A stretch of 5,434 nucleotides of DNA from JAGXLC01 sp046545815 (GTDB lineage: Bacteria > Bacteroidota > Bacteroidia > Bacteroidales > UBA12077): positions 1-5,434 of the forward strand of contig JBKGZA010000206.1 of the NCBI GenBank assembly GCA_046545815.1, in the 5' to 3' direction. The translations under genes were made by a program, and so were the position numbers. Positions 1-5,434 of this stretch are shown piece after piece (position 1 is the first letter of the stretch; each line of letters begins with the position of its first letter). The notes beneath the pieces were generated by a model, which saw nothing but the letters and a program-made list of their open reading frames with translations, ran no database searches and had not been told where the DNA came from.

Positions 1-136
1 TTCGGCCGGAATGAACGTTTAGCCCTTGGTTGTGGAGTTAGATAAGTTTAATAGTGAAGACTATATACTTTAACGACGATTAATAAGGAATTCACCCAAG
101 GGCACCAAGCCTTTTTGGACATTCTTTTTCAAAGTT
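1..136. other. Left-edge intergenic region
   Basis: No gene can be supported here. On the plus strand one frame is open from the window edge to a TAA at 43-45 (14 codons, ending ...LGCGVR). This could be the tail of a plus-strand gene lying outside the window, but it is too short to judge. GCCCTTGG at 22-29 is the exact reverse complement of CCAAGGGC at 96-103, an 8-base inverted repeat with a 66-base spacer that may be chance. The serine hydrolase gene ends at the right border, so any plus-strand gene to the left would converge on it. Confidence 0.4.
98..116 (+). terminator. Weak rho-independent terminator-like hairpin
   Basis: AAGGGC (98-103) can pair with GCCTTT (109-114) around a five-base loop, giving six pairs including one G-T. 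The stem runs into a T5 tract (112-116). This orientation would stop transcription coming from the left, which suits a plus-strand gene outside the window converging on the hydrolase gene. On the minus strand the stem has a mismatch and no T tract follows, so it is a poor terminator for the hydrolase. The stem is short. Confidence 0.3.
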
Positions 137-2002
137 TTAGAACTGAAATCCCAGCATGTTCCAGTGATACAACTGCCAGTTGGTAAACAGTAAAGCCATA
201 CACAACAGAACATAATGGATATTGGCCAGTTTGGCGTATTTCTTCAGCCACATCAACCTGCCGGTGATAAAGAGAACGATTGCAGTCAGGATGGTTCCCG
301 TAACCGAAAGGGTGAAGAGGTATTTGATCTCCGAATCCATCCCAAAAGCAATTTCGTTTGAGTTGATCATCAGGGTGGCCGCACCGAAGAAAAACATAAG
401 GAAGAAAAATGCAGCCGACCAGCCGAAGAATTTGGCATGCAGGGGGAGATGTTTCTCTTTTGTCTCGTTGTATTCTTTTCGTATAAGATATACCACAGGC
501 CAATACAGGAAAGTGATCAAAAAGACAATAAAAGAGAAGTTGAACAGGGTTAGGTGTAATTTATGGCTGTTTATAAAGCTGACTTTTTCAAATGCTGCAT
601 AAGGCGTTCGTCCTTGTAACATATGGGTGATGTTGCCTTGCCGATTCTGTTTGAACTCAATTGTTTCGGAACTGTTTTTAGAGCGGAAGGTCAGCTTATT
701 GACGGGAATGTAATGGCGGATATCCCGGCCAGTGACTTTTAGCATTCCATCGGTTGTTGTCTTTATATAAACGGGATTCATCACCGCTGCAACTTTGGTG
801 AACCGTTCATGGGGATGCCTCAGCGACCGGTATTCTCCTTCAAACCTGCTAAGCTCCTCGGGAGGCATGTAGAAATCCGTTCCACTGAGCTTTTCTGGGT
901 AGAAGTGGTCCATAAATTCTTCCAGCACCAGGTTTTTAGCGTGATCACCGTTCTCGCTGTTGAAGGAAATAAACAGGCCTACATTGTGTTCTGGCAGGAG
1001 TACCATCAATGAGTGGAACCAGAACGTATCACCTCCATGGCCTATGATACGGGTTTTGTTCTGGCTAAGGTTCATAAATCCGTGGGCTATGGAGTTTACA
1101 TTGTCTGCAGGACGGAAAGCTGGACTTTGCATCATTTTGGCGAAAGAAGAGTCGAGTATGGTGTTGCCTTTGGAACTTCCCTTTTGCAGGTGGGTGATCA
1201 TAAATTTTGCCATATCGGAGGCAGTGGAGGATGCGGCACCAACCGGGGCCAGGGGAATGTACTCGAAATACTGTTCCTGTAGCTCGCCATCCCGGAATTT
1301 GTAGCCTTTTGAGAGGGGGCCGGGCAAGCTTTGCGGCACAGGTTGACGGAAGGAAGTGTGCTTCATATTCAGCGTATCCAGGATGTGTTCTTCCACATAT
1401 TCGTTCCATGACTGGCCGGAAACCGTTTCGACAACACAGGCGGCTATGCCCGTTCCATGATTGGAATAGCTTGCAAACCTTCCCGGAGGTCTCACCCGGG
1501 CCGGCATTTGTTGTTGCAGGATTTCATCCAGCGGCCGTAGCGCACTGGTATCCCTGGCAAATAGTCCCAGGATATAGTCTTCGAATCCCGCTGTATGGGT
1601 CATGAGATTTTTGAGGGTAACAGGTTCTGTATACGTATCGGGTACCTTGATGTCATCAAGATACTGGTTGACATCCACATCCAGTTCCACCTTTCCCTGT
1701 TCGTGGAGCTGCATGACGGCAGTCCATACAAAAAGCTTGGATATGGAACCGATACGGAAAAGGGTCTGGTTGGGGTCTACTTTTCTGTTACGCTTAATAT
1801 CTGCATATCCATAGCCTTTTGAGAAAATGACATTGGTGTCCTGAACCACTGCTACAGTCGCTCCTGCAATGTGGCGGCTGTCGAGGTGGGCCTGTATCAT
1901 GCCATCCATAAAGCCTGCAAGACCAGCGGAGTCGGTGAGTGACGGCTGCGAAAAGCCAGCACGGGAAATGAGCATGAAAATGATCAGAACGGTGTATCTC
2001 AT
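137..2002 (-). CDS. Exported serine hydrolase, beta-lactamase (class C/PBP4*-like) family, with membrane tail
   Basis: This 621-residue protein belongs to the serine beta-lactamase/penicillin-binding-like family (Pfam Beta-lactamase, PF00144). Residues 1-18 are a signal peptide with likely cleavage at GFS-Q. The catalytic domain spans about 25-370. The nucleophile motif SxxK is S86-I-S-K89, the second motif YxN is Y179-S-N181, and the third, KTG-equivalent, motif is H322-G-G324. All three are intact, so it should be active. A linker domain of about 375-475 is followed by four hydrophobic segments near 487-507, 527-546, 562-580 and 594-614, which would anchor it in the inner membrane with the catalytic domain in the periplasm. 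Members of this family include esterases, D-amino-acid peptidases and peptidoglycan-related enzymes, and the substrate cannot be read from sequence. Resistance to beta-lactams should not be assumed. The start has no Shine-Dalgarno sequence, and the gene lies 47 bases after the propeller gene, probably in the same transcript. Confidence 0.9.
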   Translation of the reverse strand: MRYTVLIIFMLISRAGFSQPSLTDSAGLAGFMDGMIQAHLDSRHIAGATVAVVQDTNVIFSKGYGYADIKRNRKVDPNQTLFRIGSISKLFVWTAVMQLHEQGKVELDVDVNQYLDDIKVPDTYTEPVTLKNLMTHTAGFEDYILGLFARDTSALRPLDEILQQQMPARVRPPGRFASYSNHGTGIAACVVETVSGQSWNEYVEEHILDTLNMKHTSFRQPVPQSLPGPLSKGYKFRDGELQEQYFEYIPLAPVGAASSTASDMAKFMITHLQKGSSKGNTILDSSFAKMMQSPAFRPADNVNSIAHGFMNLSQNKTRIIGHGGDTFWFHSLMVLLPEHNVGLFISFNSENGDHAKNLVLEEFMDHFYPEKLSGTDFYMPPEELSRFEGEYRSLRHPHERFTKVAAVMNPVYIKTTTDGMLKVTGRDIRHYIPVNKLTFRSKNSSETIEFKQNRQGNITHMLQGRTPYAAFEKVSFINSHKLHLTLFNFSFIVFLITFLYWPVVYLIRKEYNETKEKHLPLHAKFFGWSAAFFFLMFFFGAATLMINSNEIAFGMDSEIKYLFTLSVTGTILTAIVLFITGRLMWLKKYAKLANIHYVLLCMALLFTNWQLYHWNMLGFQF

Positions 2003-2049
2003 AACCAGGTTTATGTTGTTGCGAGATTTTTGAATATTGCAAAAGTGTT

Positions 2050-3597
2050 TTATTCTTGTTTTTCAAAATAATCTCCACCCGGAAAAGAATAGCTCACAAA
2101 AGCCACGTGGCGGCTGTCGGGCGCCCATGAAGGCACATTGATGGTTCCCTGTCCTCCGTAAAGATAACTGACCACTTTGGGGCTTTCACCAACTGAGTCG
2201 GTTGGAAGCAACCTAAGCATTACTTTTTTGTATGGCGGATGGTCCTGGGCATCAATCCTTGGAAGATAGGAAACAAAGATGAGCCATTTTCCGTCCGGTG
2301 AGGGATGGGGAAACCAGTCGTTGTAGTTGTCGAAGGTAATCTGTTGTTTATCGGATCCATCGGGGCGCATGCGCCAGATCTGCATGGTTCCTGTCCGTGC
2401 CGAGTTGAAATAGATGTACTTCCCGTCCGGGGAATATTCAGGCCCGTCGTCCAGCATCTTGTGGTCGGTAAGTTGTTTTTCCCTTCCACCGCTGGTTTTT
2501 ATTTTATAAATGTTGTATTCGCCATTTCGTTGACCTACATACACATGGAATTTTCCGTCGGGCGACCAGCCGTGCCAGTAGGAGGGGACTTTATCCGTAA
2601 CCGGCCGGGGCGTGCCTCCTTTGCGCGGCAGGATATAAATGCGGGAGCCGGATTGCTCTTCATCCTCGTAATGGTGGCTGATGACGATCTCATCGCCCTC
2701 CGGTGACAGGCCATGGTCGTTGTTCACAGAGGTGGCGAAATCGGTATTGATGGGCTCAGGCTGTCCCCCTTCAGCGGGCAGTTCGTAAAGCCGTCCTCCG
2801 CTGTTATAGATCAGTGTGTTGGTATTGGGATCCCAGTTGGGTGCTTCAAAGGCTTTTTTTGAAGAGTAAATGGCCTTGCGGTGATTCTCCTGTACATCGA
2901 GGATTTCCATACGGCTTCCTCCTTCTTCATCTTCGTATGCGGTAAAATCCTCCGGTGCAGGAACGGAAATTCTTACGTTGCTGTAAACGGCTTCTTCCAA
3001 TAAATCTTCGGAATGGGAGCACATGAAAAGACCTGTATAAAGCGTTTCACCCAAATCCAGTTCCAGTGTATCGGAATATTTCATAGGATTTCCGTCTGTT
3101 GCAGCACCCATGATAAATTGATTGCCGGATTTTTCGAGCTGGATCACGGAGGGTGATTCAACAGGCAACCGGATTTCACTTGTTTCACCGCCTTTGGTTT
3201 CCCTGAATTGTAAAGCGGTCAGGCCATCGCCATGCATCACTGCATCAACATAAGAAGCATCATCTTCAAGCGACTGCCTGATCATCCAGCCTGTTTTCCG
3301 GTGGGGATGTGCTCCGCTTTCTTTAAATTGCACCCTTGCAGTGAGGATGAAATCTCCTTCCATTTCACGCCAGGCAAAATGAAAGGCATCCCGGGTTGAC
3401 CATACATTTTCACCTCCTCCGGTGATGTGATAGAGCTGGTCTTTGGAATCATATTGTAAATTTCCCTGCTTTTGAACCTTTCCAATATCCTGATGATCTG
3501 AAAAGATGTTTTTATACCCGTTTTGTGCTTTTGCTGTGCCGGCTGAAATAATTAGCAAAAGAAGCGCATATGAGGTTGTTTTTAATAATTGTTTCAT
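2050..3597 (-). CDS. Exported lectin-like domain plus PD40 (TolB-like) beta-propeller protein
   Basis: This is a 515-residue protein. Residues 1-24 form a signal peptide with cleavage after AKA, before Q25. Residues about 30-212 resemble the DUF1349-type concanavalin-like beta-sandwich, with a tryptophan/histidine-rich stretch (NVWSTRD, FHFAW), GDFILTARV and the conserved-looking DDASYVDAVMHGDG. A short acidic linker (about 213-230) leads to a propeller of about six PD40 blades. Their cores are near 253 (NWDP), 298 (SPEG), 345 (SPDG), 389 (SPDG), 433 (SPDG) and 491 (APDS), several followed by an aromatic-rich strand and a GG turn. Such proteins are often named TolB or biopolymer transporter, but the TolB N-terminal domain is absent and no tol/pal genes are nearby, so a Tol role is not supported. 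A periplasmic carbohydrate- or peptide-binding role is inferred. No catalytic residues are recognised. The start was chosen because the signal peptide begins there; no Shine-Dalgarno sequence is present. Confidence 0.87.
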   Translation of the reverse strand: MKQLLKTTSYALLLLIISAGTAKAQNGYKNIFSDHQDIGKVQKQGNLQYDSKDQLYHITGGGENVWSTRDAFHFAWREMEGDFILTARVQFKESGAHPHRKTGWMIRQSLEDDASYVDAVMHGDGLTALQFRETKGGETSEIRLPVESPSVIQLEKSGNQFIMGAATDGNPMKYSDTLELDLGETLYTGLFMCSHSEDLLEEAVYSNVRISVPAPEDFTAYEDEEGGSRMEILDVQENHRKAIYSSKKAFEAPNWDPNTNTLIYNSGGRLYELPAEGGQPEPINTDFATSVNNDHGLSPEGDEIVISHHYEDEEQSGSRIYILPRKGGTPRPVTDKVPSYWHGWSPDGKFHVYVGQRNGEYNIYKIKTSGGREKQLTDHKMLDDGPEYSPDGKYIYFNSARTGTMQIWRMRPDGSDKQQITFDNYNDWFPHPSPDGKWLIFVSYLPRIDAQDHPPYKKVMLRLLPTDSVGESPKVVSYLYGGQGTINVPSWAPDSRHVAFVSYSFPGGDYFEKQE

Positions 3598-3615
3598 GAG
3601 TTAATATTTTTGAAT

Positions 3616-3643
3616 GCAAGATACGGATTTTTTATTAACTGAA
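3616..3643 (-). promoter_or_regulatory. Possible Bacteroidota-type promoter of the propeller gene
   Basis: On the minus strand TATCTTGC (3623-3616) resembles the TAnnTTTG -7 box of Bacteroidota, with one T missing from the TTTG part. It lies 18 bases before the ATG at 3597, which would give a 5' leader of roughly a dozen bases. Only a poor -33 match is present: TTC at 3643-3641, 17 bases upstream, where TTG or TTTG is expected. It would let the propeller gene be transcribed independently of the small gene upstream. Confidence 0.35.
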
Positions 3644-3662
3644 CGCAGATTTGAACATCAAC

Positions 3663-3953
3663 TCAGTATCTGATCTGGTTATACAGATCGATGTAACGGT
3701 TGATTTTTTCTTCATTCTTTATAACAACAATATCGGTGAGGATGCAGAAATCAAAGCTTTCGTGTTTGCTGTCCTCTGCTTCTCCGACATTTACGTACCA
3801 TACTTCCGCAAAAAAATCATTAAGCCAATAGATATCTAAAAAATGTTCGTCCCTGGTGCGGGTGATGAGGAAAGTTCCCTGGTCGGACAACAATTGCTGC
3901 TGCTGATCCATGGACATGTGTTCGAACTCTTGTTCAGTAGGTAACATGTACAT
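3663..3953 (-). CDS. Small protein of unknown function (96 residues)
   Basis: I cannot assign a function. From the ATG at 3953 the product has 96 residues, with no signal peptide or membrane segment, so it is probably cytoplasmic. It begins MYMLPTEQEFEHM, continues with a glutamine-rich helix (DQQQQLL), then has a strand-rich core with aromatic residues (GTFLITRTRDEHFLDIYWLNDFFAEVWYVN) and ends in a helix (EEKINRYIDLYNQIRY). The pattern LxxFFxEVWY followed by an acidic stretch and a final YIDLYNQI recalls short uncharacterised Bacteroidota proteins, but that is from memory and is not a firm family match. The open frame extends upstream to an ATG at 4130, which would give 155 residues. I reject that start because a good promoter lies inside the extra part, as do a direct repeat and one arm of an inverted repeat. 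The ATG at 3947, giving 94 residues, is an alternative. The propeller gene follows after 65 bases. Confidence 0.65.
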   Translation of the reverse strand: MYMLPTEQEFEHMSMDQQQQLLSDQGTFLITRTRDEHFLDIYWLNDFFAEVWYVNVGEAEDSKHESFDFCILTDIVVIKNEEKINRYIDLYNQIRY

Positions 3954-3971
3954 CCGGTTAAAATGTATATT

Positions 3972-4001
3972 TAAAAGTAAAAACATTTTTTGATACTTCA
4001 A
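3972..4001 (-). promoter_or_regulatory. Bacteroidota-type promoter of the small gene
   Basis: On the minus strand TTG (4001-3999) is followed after exactly 19 bases by TACTTTTA (3979-3972). This matches the phylum's TTG-N19-TAnnTTTG consensus except for the last base. The -7 box ends 18 bases before the ATG at 3953, so the leader would be about 10-15 bases. The surroundings are A/T-rich. The ATG at 4130 lies far upstream of this promoter, which argues that translation begins at 3953 or 3947. Confidence 0.6.
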
Positions 4002-4021
4002 TGGGTTGTCAAAAAAATAAT

Positions 4022-4056
4022 TGAGTTTGGTATAAAAGGATGAGTTCGGTATAAAA
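4022..4056. repeat. Tandem direct repeat, 16 bases, 19-base period
   Basis: TGAGTTTGGTATAAAA (4022-4037) and TGAGTTCGGTATAAAA (4041-4056) differ at one base and are separated by three bases. They begin about 21 bases upstream of the -33 box of the small gene. Two similarly oriented copies at nearly two helical turns in front of a promoter is the layout expected of a site for a dimeric activator. A simple local duplication would look the same. Confidence 0.6.
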
Positions 4057-4067
4057 AGCTGGATTTT

Positions 4068-4170
4068 GGCTGGTAAGGCGCTAAGCGGCTCCATTAGATT
4101 ATTGAAATTCAATAGATTATTTTTACACAATTAGCTAAGTACAGCCGCTAAGCGCCTTTTTAGACTAGCC
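4068..4170. repeat. Long imperfect inverted repeat in the divergent intergenic region
   Basis: AAGGCGCTAAGCGGCT (4075-4090) is the inverted partner of AGCCGCTAAGCGCCTT (4143-4158), 15 of 16 bases pairing, around a 52-base spacer. Outside these arms GGCTGGT (4068-4074) also pairs with ACTAGCC (4164-4170) with one mismatch and a five-base bulge on the right. Each core arm holds the near-palindrome CGCTAAGCG. The spacer carries a perfect 15-base palindrome, TATTGAAATTCAATA (4100-4114), flanked by two copies of TAGATTATT. A T5 run (4157-4161) follows the right arm, but no plus-strand gene lies upstream to be terminated. It could be a short non-autonomous mobile repeat, a regulatory site pair or an RNA structure. 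No clear target-site duplication is visible. Confidence 0.6.
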
Positions 4171-4187
4171 TCAAAAATAATAAAAAA

Positions 4188-4438
4188 ATGAAAACTACAG
4201 CGTTTCTACTATTGATATTTCTATTTCCGCTCCTGCCCCTTCAGGCCCAGGAGGCGGAAAAACCCGGTATAATCGAAAGATCGGCATTAAATTTCAGAAC
4301 CTGGATCATTTCGGGTTGATTTACAAAAAGAAACTGGATGAAAAGTATCTGCGTATTGAAGCTTTGCATCTGGGCAGCCATATTTCTCAAGCGGTAGACC
4401 CTGATGATACGAGATTTTCAATTTTGTATAACTTTTGA
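4188..4438 (+). pseudogene. Frameshifted, truncated exported (probable outer-membrane barrel) protein gene
   Basis: An ATG at 4188 opens a clear signal peptide (MKTTAFLLLIFLFPLLPLQA, then Q21AQEAEK), but this frame stops at 4317-4319 after 43 codons. The reading continues convincingly one base back, in the frame from about 4265 to the TGA at 4436-4438: RKIGIKFQNLDHFGLIYKKK, then LDEKYLRIEALHLGSHIS and DDTRFSILYNF. The alternating polar and hydrophobic strands with the sequence IGIKFxNLxxFGLIYKK are typical of Bacteroidota outer-membrane beta-barrel proteins near their N-terminus. The change amounts to one base lost (or two gained), most likely in AAAAACCC at 4258-4265. Even with the shift repaired there are only about 83 residues, covering a few strands, whereas such barrels usually have well over 150, so the 3' part is also missing. 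A sequencing error could explain the shift but not the truncation. The exact barrel family is not identified. Confidence 0.6.
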
Positions 4439-4545
4439 TTCATTAGCAAAACATCCCATCCTGGAAATCATGTTGATCCTGTCCCTGCCCAGGCATGGCA
4501 AGGAAAGATCACTTTAAAGGGAATTATCAGGGTCTAAAATTTGAC
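4439..4545. other. Non-coding region between broken barrel gene and hydrolase
   Basis: No intact gene. Plus-strand frames hold only short open pieces. One of them (about 4495-4557) reads GMARKDHFKGNYQGLKFDLSG and has a protein-like look, so it may be a scrap of the decayed gene's missing part or of another gene, but 21 codons cannot settle this. An imperfect palindrome, GGTCTAAAATTTGACC (4531-4546), reaches the first base of the hydrolase's reverse-strand stop codon. It has a mismatch in the stem and no T tract, so I do not call it a terminator. Confidence 0.4.
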
Positions 4546-5415
4546 CTATCGGGGTGATGATTGGTTGTCTTTATTGGTCAGGTTTTGTTTCAGTGAATTT
4601 TTGTAGAAATCACAAAGAAGAGCCTGGTAATCTTTTCTTTCGGGCAGGTCGTTGTGCCCGCCTTCATCCAGTATTTTGAGGGTTTTGTTTTCCGTAGGTG
4701 CTATGTTGTAGAGCTTTCTGGCCATGGCTGGTGGCGTGATGGGATCGTCCTTTCCGACAATCACCAGCAGGGGAACAGAAAGCCGTGAAAGCCGGTCGAT
4801 GTTGCTGTCAACAAGCAGACTGCTGTCTAGATTGATACGGATAAATGGCCTCAGGATTTTGGGAAGCAGTTTGTCCTGGTAAAACCGCGCTTCACTGATC
4901 GGCGATTCTACTATCAGGCCGGCAATGGCTTTTTGATCGGCTACATAACCGGCTATCAATGAACCTAAAGAGTGGCCGTGAATAATGATTTCAGATGGAG
5001 GAATGCCCCTGGATTGAACCAGATAGTTATAAGCTGCAATTCCATCGGCTTTTATTCCGGCTATTGTAGGTGTGCCTTGATTCTTCCCGTAGCCGCGATA
5101 ATTGAATACAAAGAGGTTTATCTGCCGTTCTGTGATTGACTGAATGATTTCATAGGCGGTTTCCATCAGAAAGCCGTTGCCTCCATAATAAAGGACGGTT
5201 CCCTGAGAGGCGGGATGGCTGATAAACCATCCTTCCAGTGAAAGATCTTTTCCGGAAGAAAAGTTTACCTCATCAATTTGCCAGGCATTGTTTTGGAAAT
5301 AGGAAGGATCAATGGTCCGTTTTACATCAAACACATCTTCTTCCTTGATCTCTATGGATGTGCAGCCATATAGGAAAATGGTTATTAAAGGGAGTAGAAC
5401 AATTAATTTCCGCAT
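4546..5415 (-). CDS. Alpha/beta-hydrolase lipoprotein
   Basis: This 289-residue protein is a serine hydrolase of the alpha/beta fold, near the BEM46/ABHD13-like group. Residues 1-18 form a lipoprotein signal with lipobox L15-Y-G-C18, so the mature protein starts at Cys18 and is lipid-anchored in the envelope, probably facing the periplasm. The oxyanion-loop region is YYGGNGF (76-82), followed by the typical FNYRGYGKNQG (104-114). The nucleophile is Ser149 in G-H-S-L-G (147-151). The acid is probably Asp224 in GKDDPITP (221-228), and the base is His254 in GGH. The triad is complete and the length is normal for the family, so it should be active as an esterase, lipase or peptidase of unknown substrate. 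The start is supported by the lipoprotein signal and by an upstream AGGAGG. The gene converges with the broken barrel gene. Confidence 0.88.
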   Translation of the reverse strand: MRKLIVLLPLITIFLYGCTSIEIKEEDVFDVKRTIDPSYFQNNAWQIDEVNFSSGKDLSLEGWFISHPASQGTVLYYGGNGFLMETAYEIIQSITERQINLFVFNYRGYGKNQGTPTIAGIKADGIAAYNYLVQSRGIPPSEIIIHGHSLGSLIAGYVADQKAIAGLIVESPISEARFYQDKLLPKILRPFIRINLDSSLLVDSNIDRLSRLSVPLLVIVGKDDPITPPAMARKLYNIAPTENKTLKILDEGGHNDLPERKDYQALLCDFYKNSLKQNLTNKDNQSSPR

Positions 5416-5427
5416 GATGGGTCATTA

Positions 5428-5433
5428 CCTCCT
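5428..5433 (-). promoter_or_regulatory. Strong Shine-Dalgarno sequence of the lipoprotein hydrolase
   Basis: AGGAGG on the minus strand (5433-5428), followed by T, is a near-perfect Shine-Dalgarno match 12 bases before the ATG at 5415. The spacing is slightly long. No other start in the window has such a site. TAATGA (5427-5422) just after it offers tandem stops in one frame, so an upstream minus-strand gene could end here with translational coupling, but only 19 bases are visible. An ATG at 5425-5423 is out of frame and too close to the site to be the start. Confidence 0.5.
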
Positions 5434-5434
5434 G

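Noticed and set aside
1..45. Open plus-strand frame at the left edge as the end of a gene
   Set aside because: Fourteen codons without a recognisable motif are not enough to call a gene; recorded only as a possibility.
1207..1605. Long plus-strand open frame opposite the serine hydrolase gene
   Set aside because: It lies wholly antisense to a gene with intact catalytic motifs, and its translation is arginine-, proline- and cysteine-rich with no recognisable domain. It is a shadow of that gene.
137..2002. Antibiotic-resistance beta-lactamase
   Set aside because: The motifs are those of the broad serine hydrolase family, and the large linker and four-segment membrane tail are not features of dedicated resistance enzymes.
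2003..2049. TTTTG...CAAAA hairpin and promoter candidates between the propeller and serine hydrolase genes
   Set aside because: The stem is only five mostly A-T pairs with no T tract, and no TAnnTTTG box stands at the right distance from a -33 box.
2305..2706. Plus-strand open frame opposite the PD40 propeller
   Set aside because: Antisense to well-formed propeller blades; its translation shows no family features or start signal.
4188..4319. A real 43-residue secreted peptide in the first frame of the broken gene
   Set aside because: The residues after the signal peptide look random, whereas the shifted frame gives a strand-rich barrel-like sequence, so a frameshift explains it better.
4531..4546. 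Imperfect palindrome at the end of the lipoprotein gene as a bidirectional terminator
   Set aside because: The stem is broken by a T-T mismatch and neither side is followed by a T-rich tract.

Overview
The window looks like chromosomal DNA from a member of the Bacteroidota. I base this on three things. The secretion signals end in the ...A/S-Q form common in that phylum. The promoter-like boxes resemble the phylum's TTG-N19-TAnnTTTG pattern rather than a sigma-70 TTGACA/TATAAT pair. Most starts lack a Shine-Dalgarno sequence. The family relatives I recognise (a lectin-like plus PD40-propeller protein, and a serine hydrolase with a membrane tail) also fit. I cannot place it more finely than phylum.

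Layout, left to right. Bases 1-136 are a short edge region with a weak terminator-like hairpin facing right. Three genes on the minus strand follow and are read right to left: a 96-residue protein of unknown function (3663-3953), an exported lectin-like/PD40 beta-propeller protein (2050-3597), and an exported serine beta-lactamase-family hydrolase with four C-terminal membrane segments (137-2002). The gaps of 65 and 47 bases would allow co-transcription. The small gene and the propeller gene each have a promoter-like box of their own, the first good and the second weak.

Bases 3954-4545 hold no intact gene but much structure: a phylum-type promoter for the small gene, a 19-base-period direct repeat just upstream of it, a long imperfect inverted repeat (4068-4170), and a broken plus-strand gene (4188-4438). 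The broken gene reads as an exported, probably outer-membrane beta-barrel protein with a one-base frameshift and a missing 3' part. The last gene (4546-5415, minus) encodes an alpha/beta-hydrolase lipoprotein and has an unusually good Shine-Dalgarno sequence at the window edge.

All the identifiable products are predicted to be exported to the envelope (propeller protein, beta-lactamase-fold hydrolase, lipoprotein hydrolase, decayed barrel protein). No shared pathway can be read from the sequence. I see no mobile-element genes, CRISPR array, tRNA or rRNA, and no convincing new multi-gene system. The most informative points are the over-long open frame of the small gene, the repeat structures before it, and the decayed gene.
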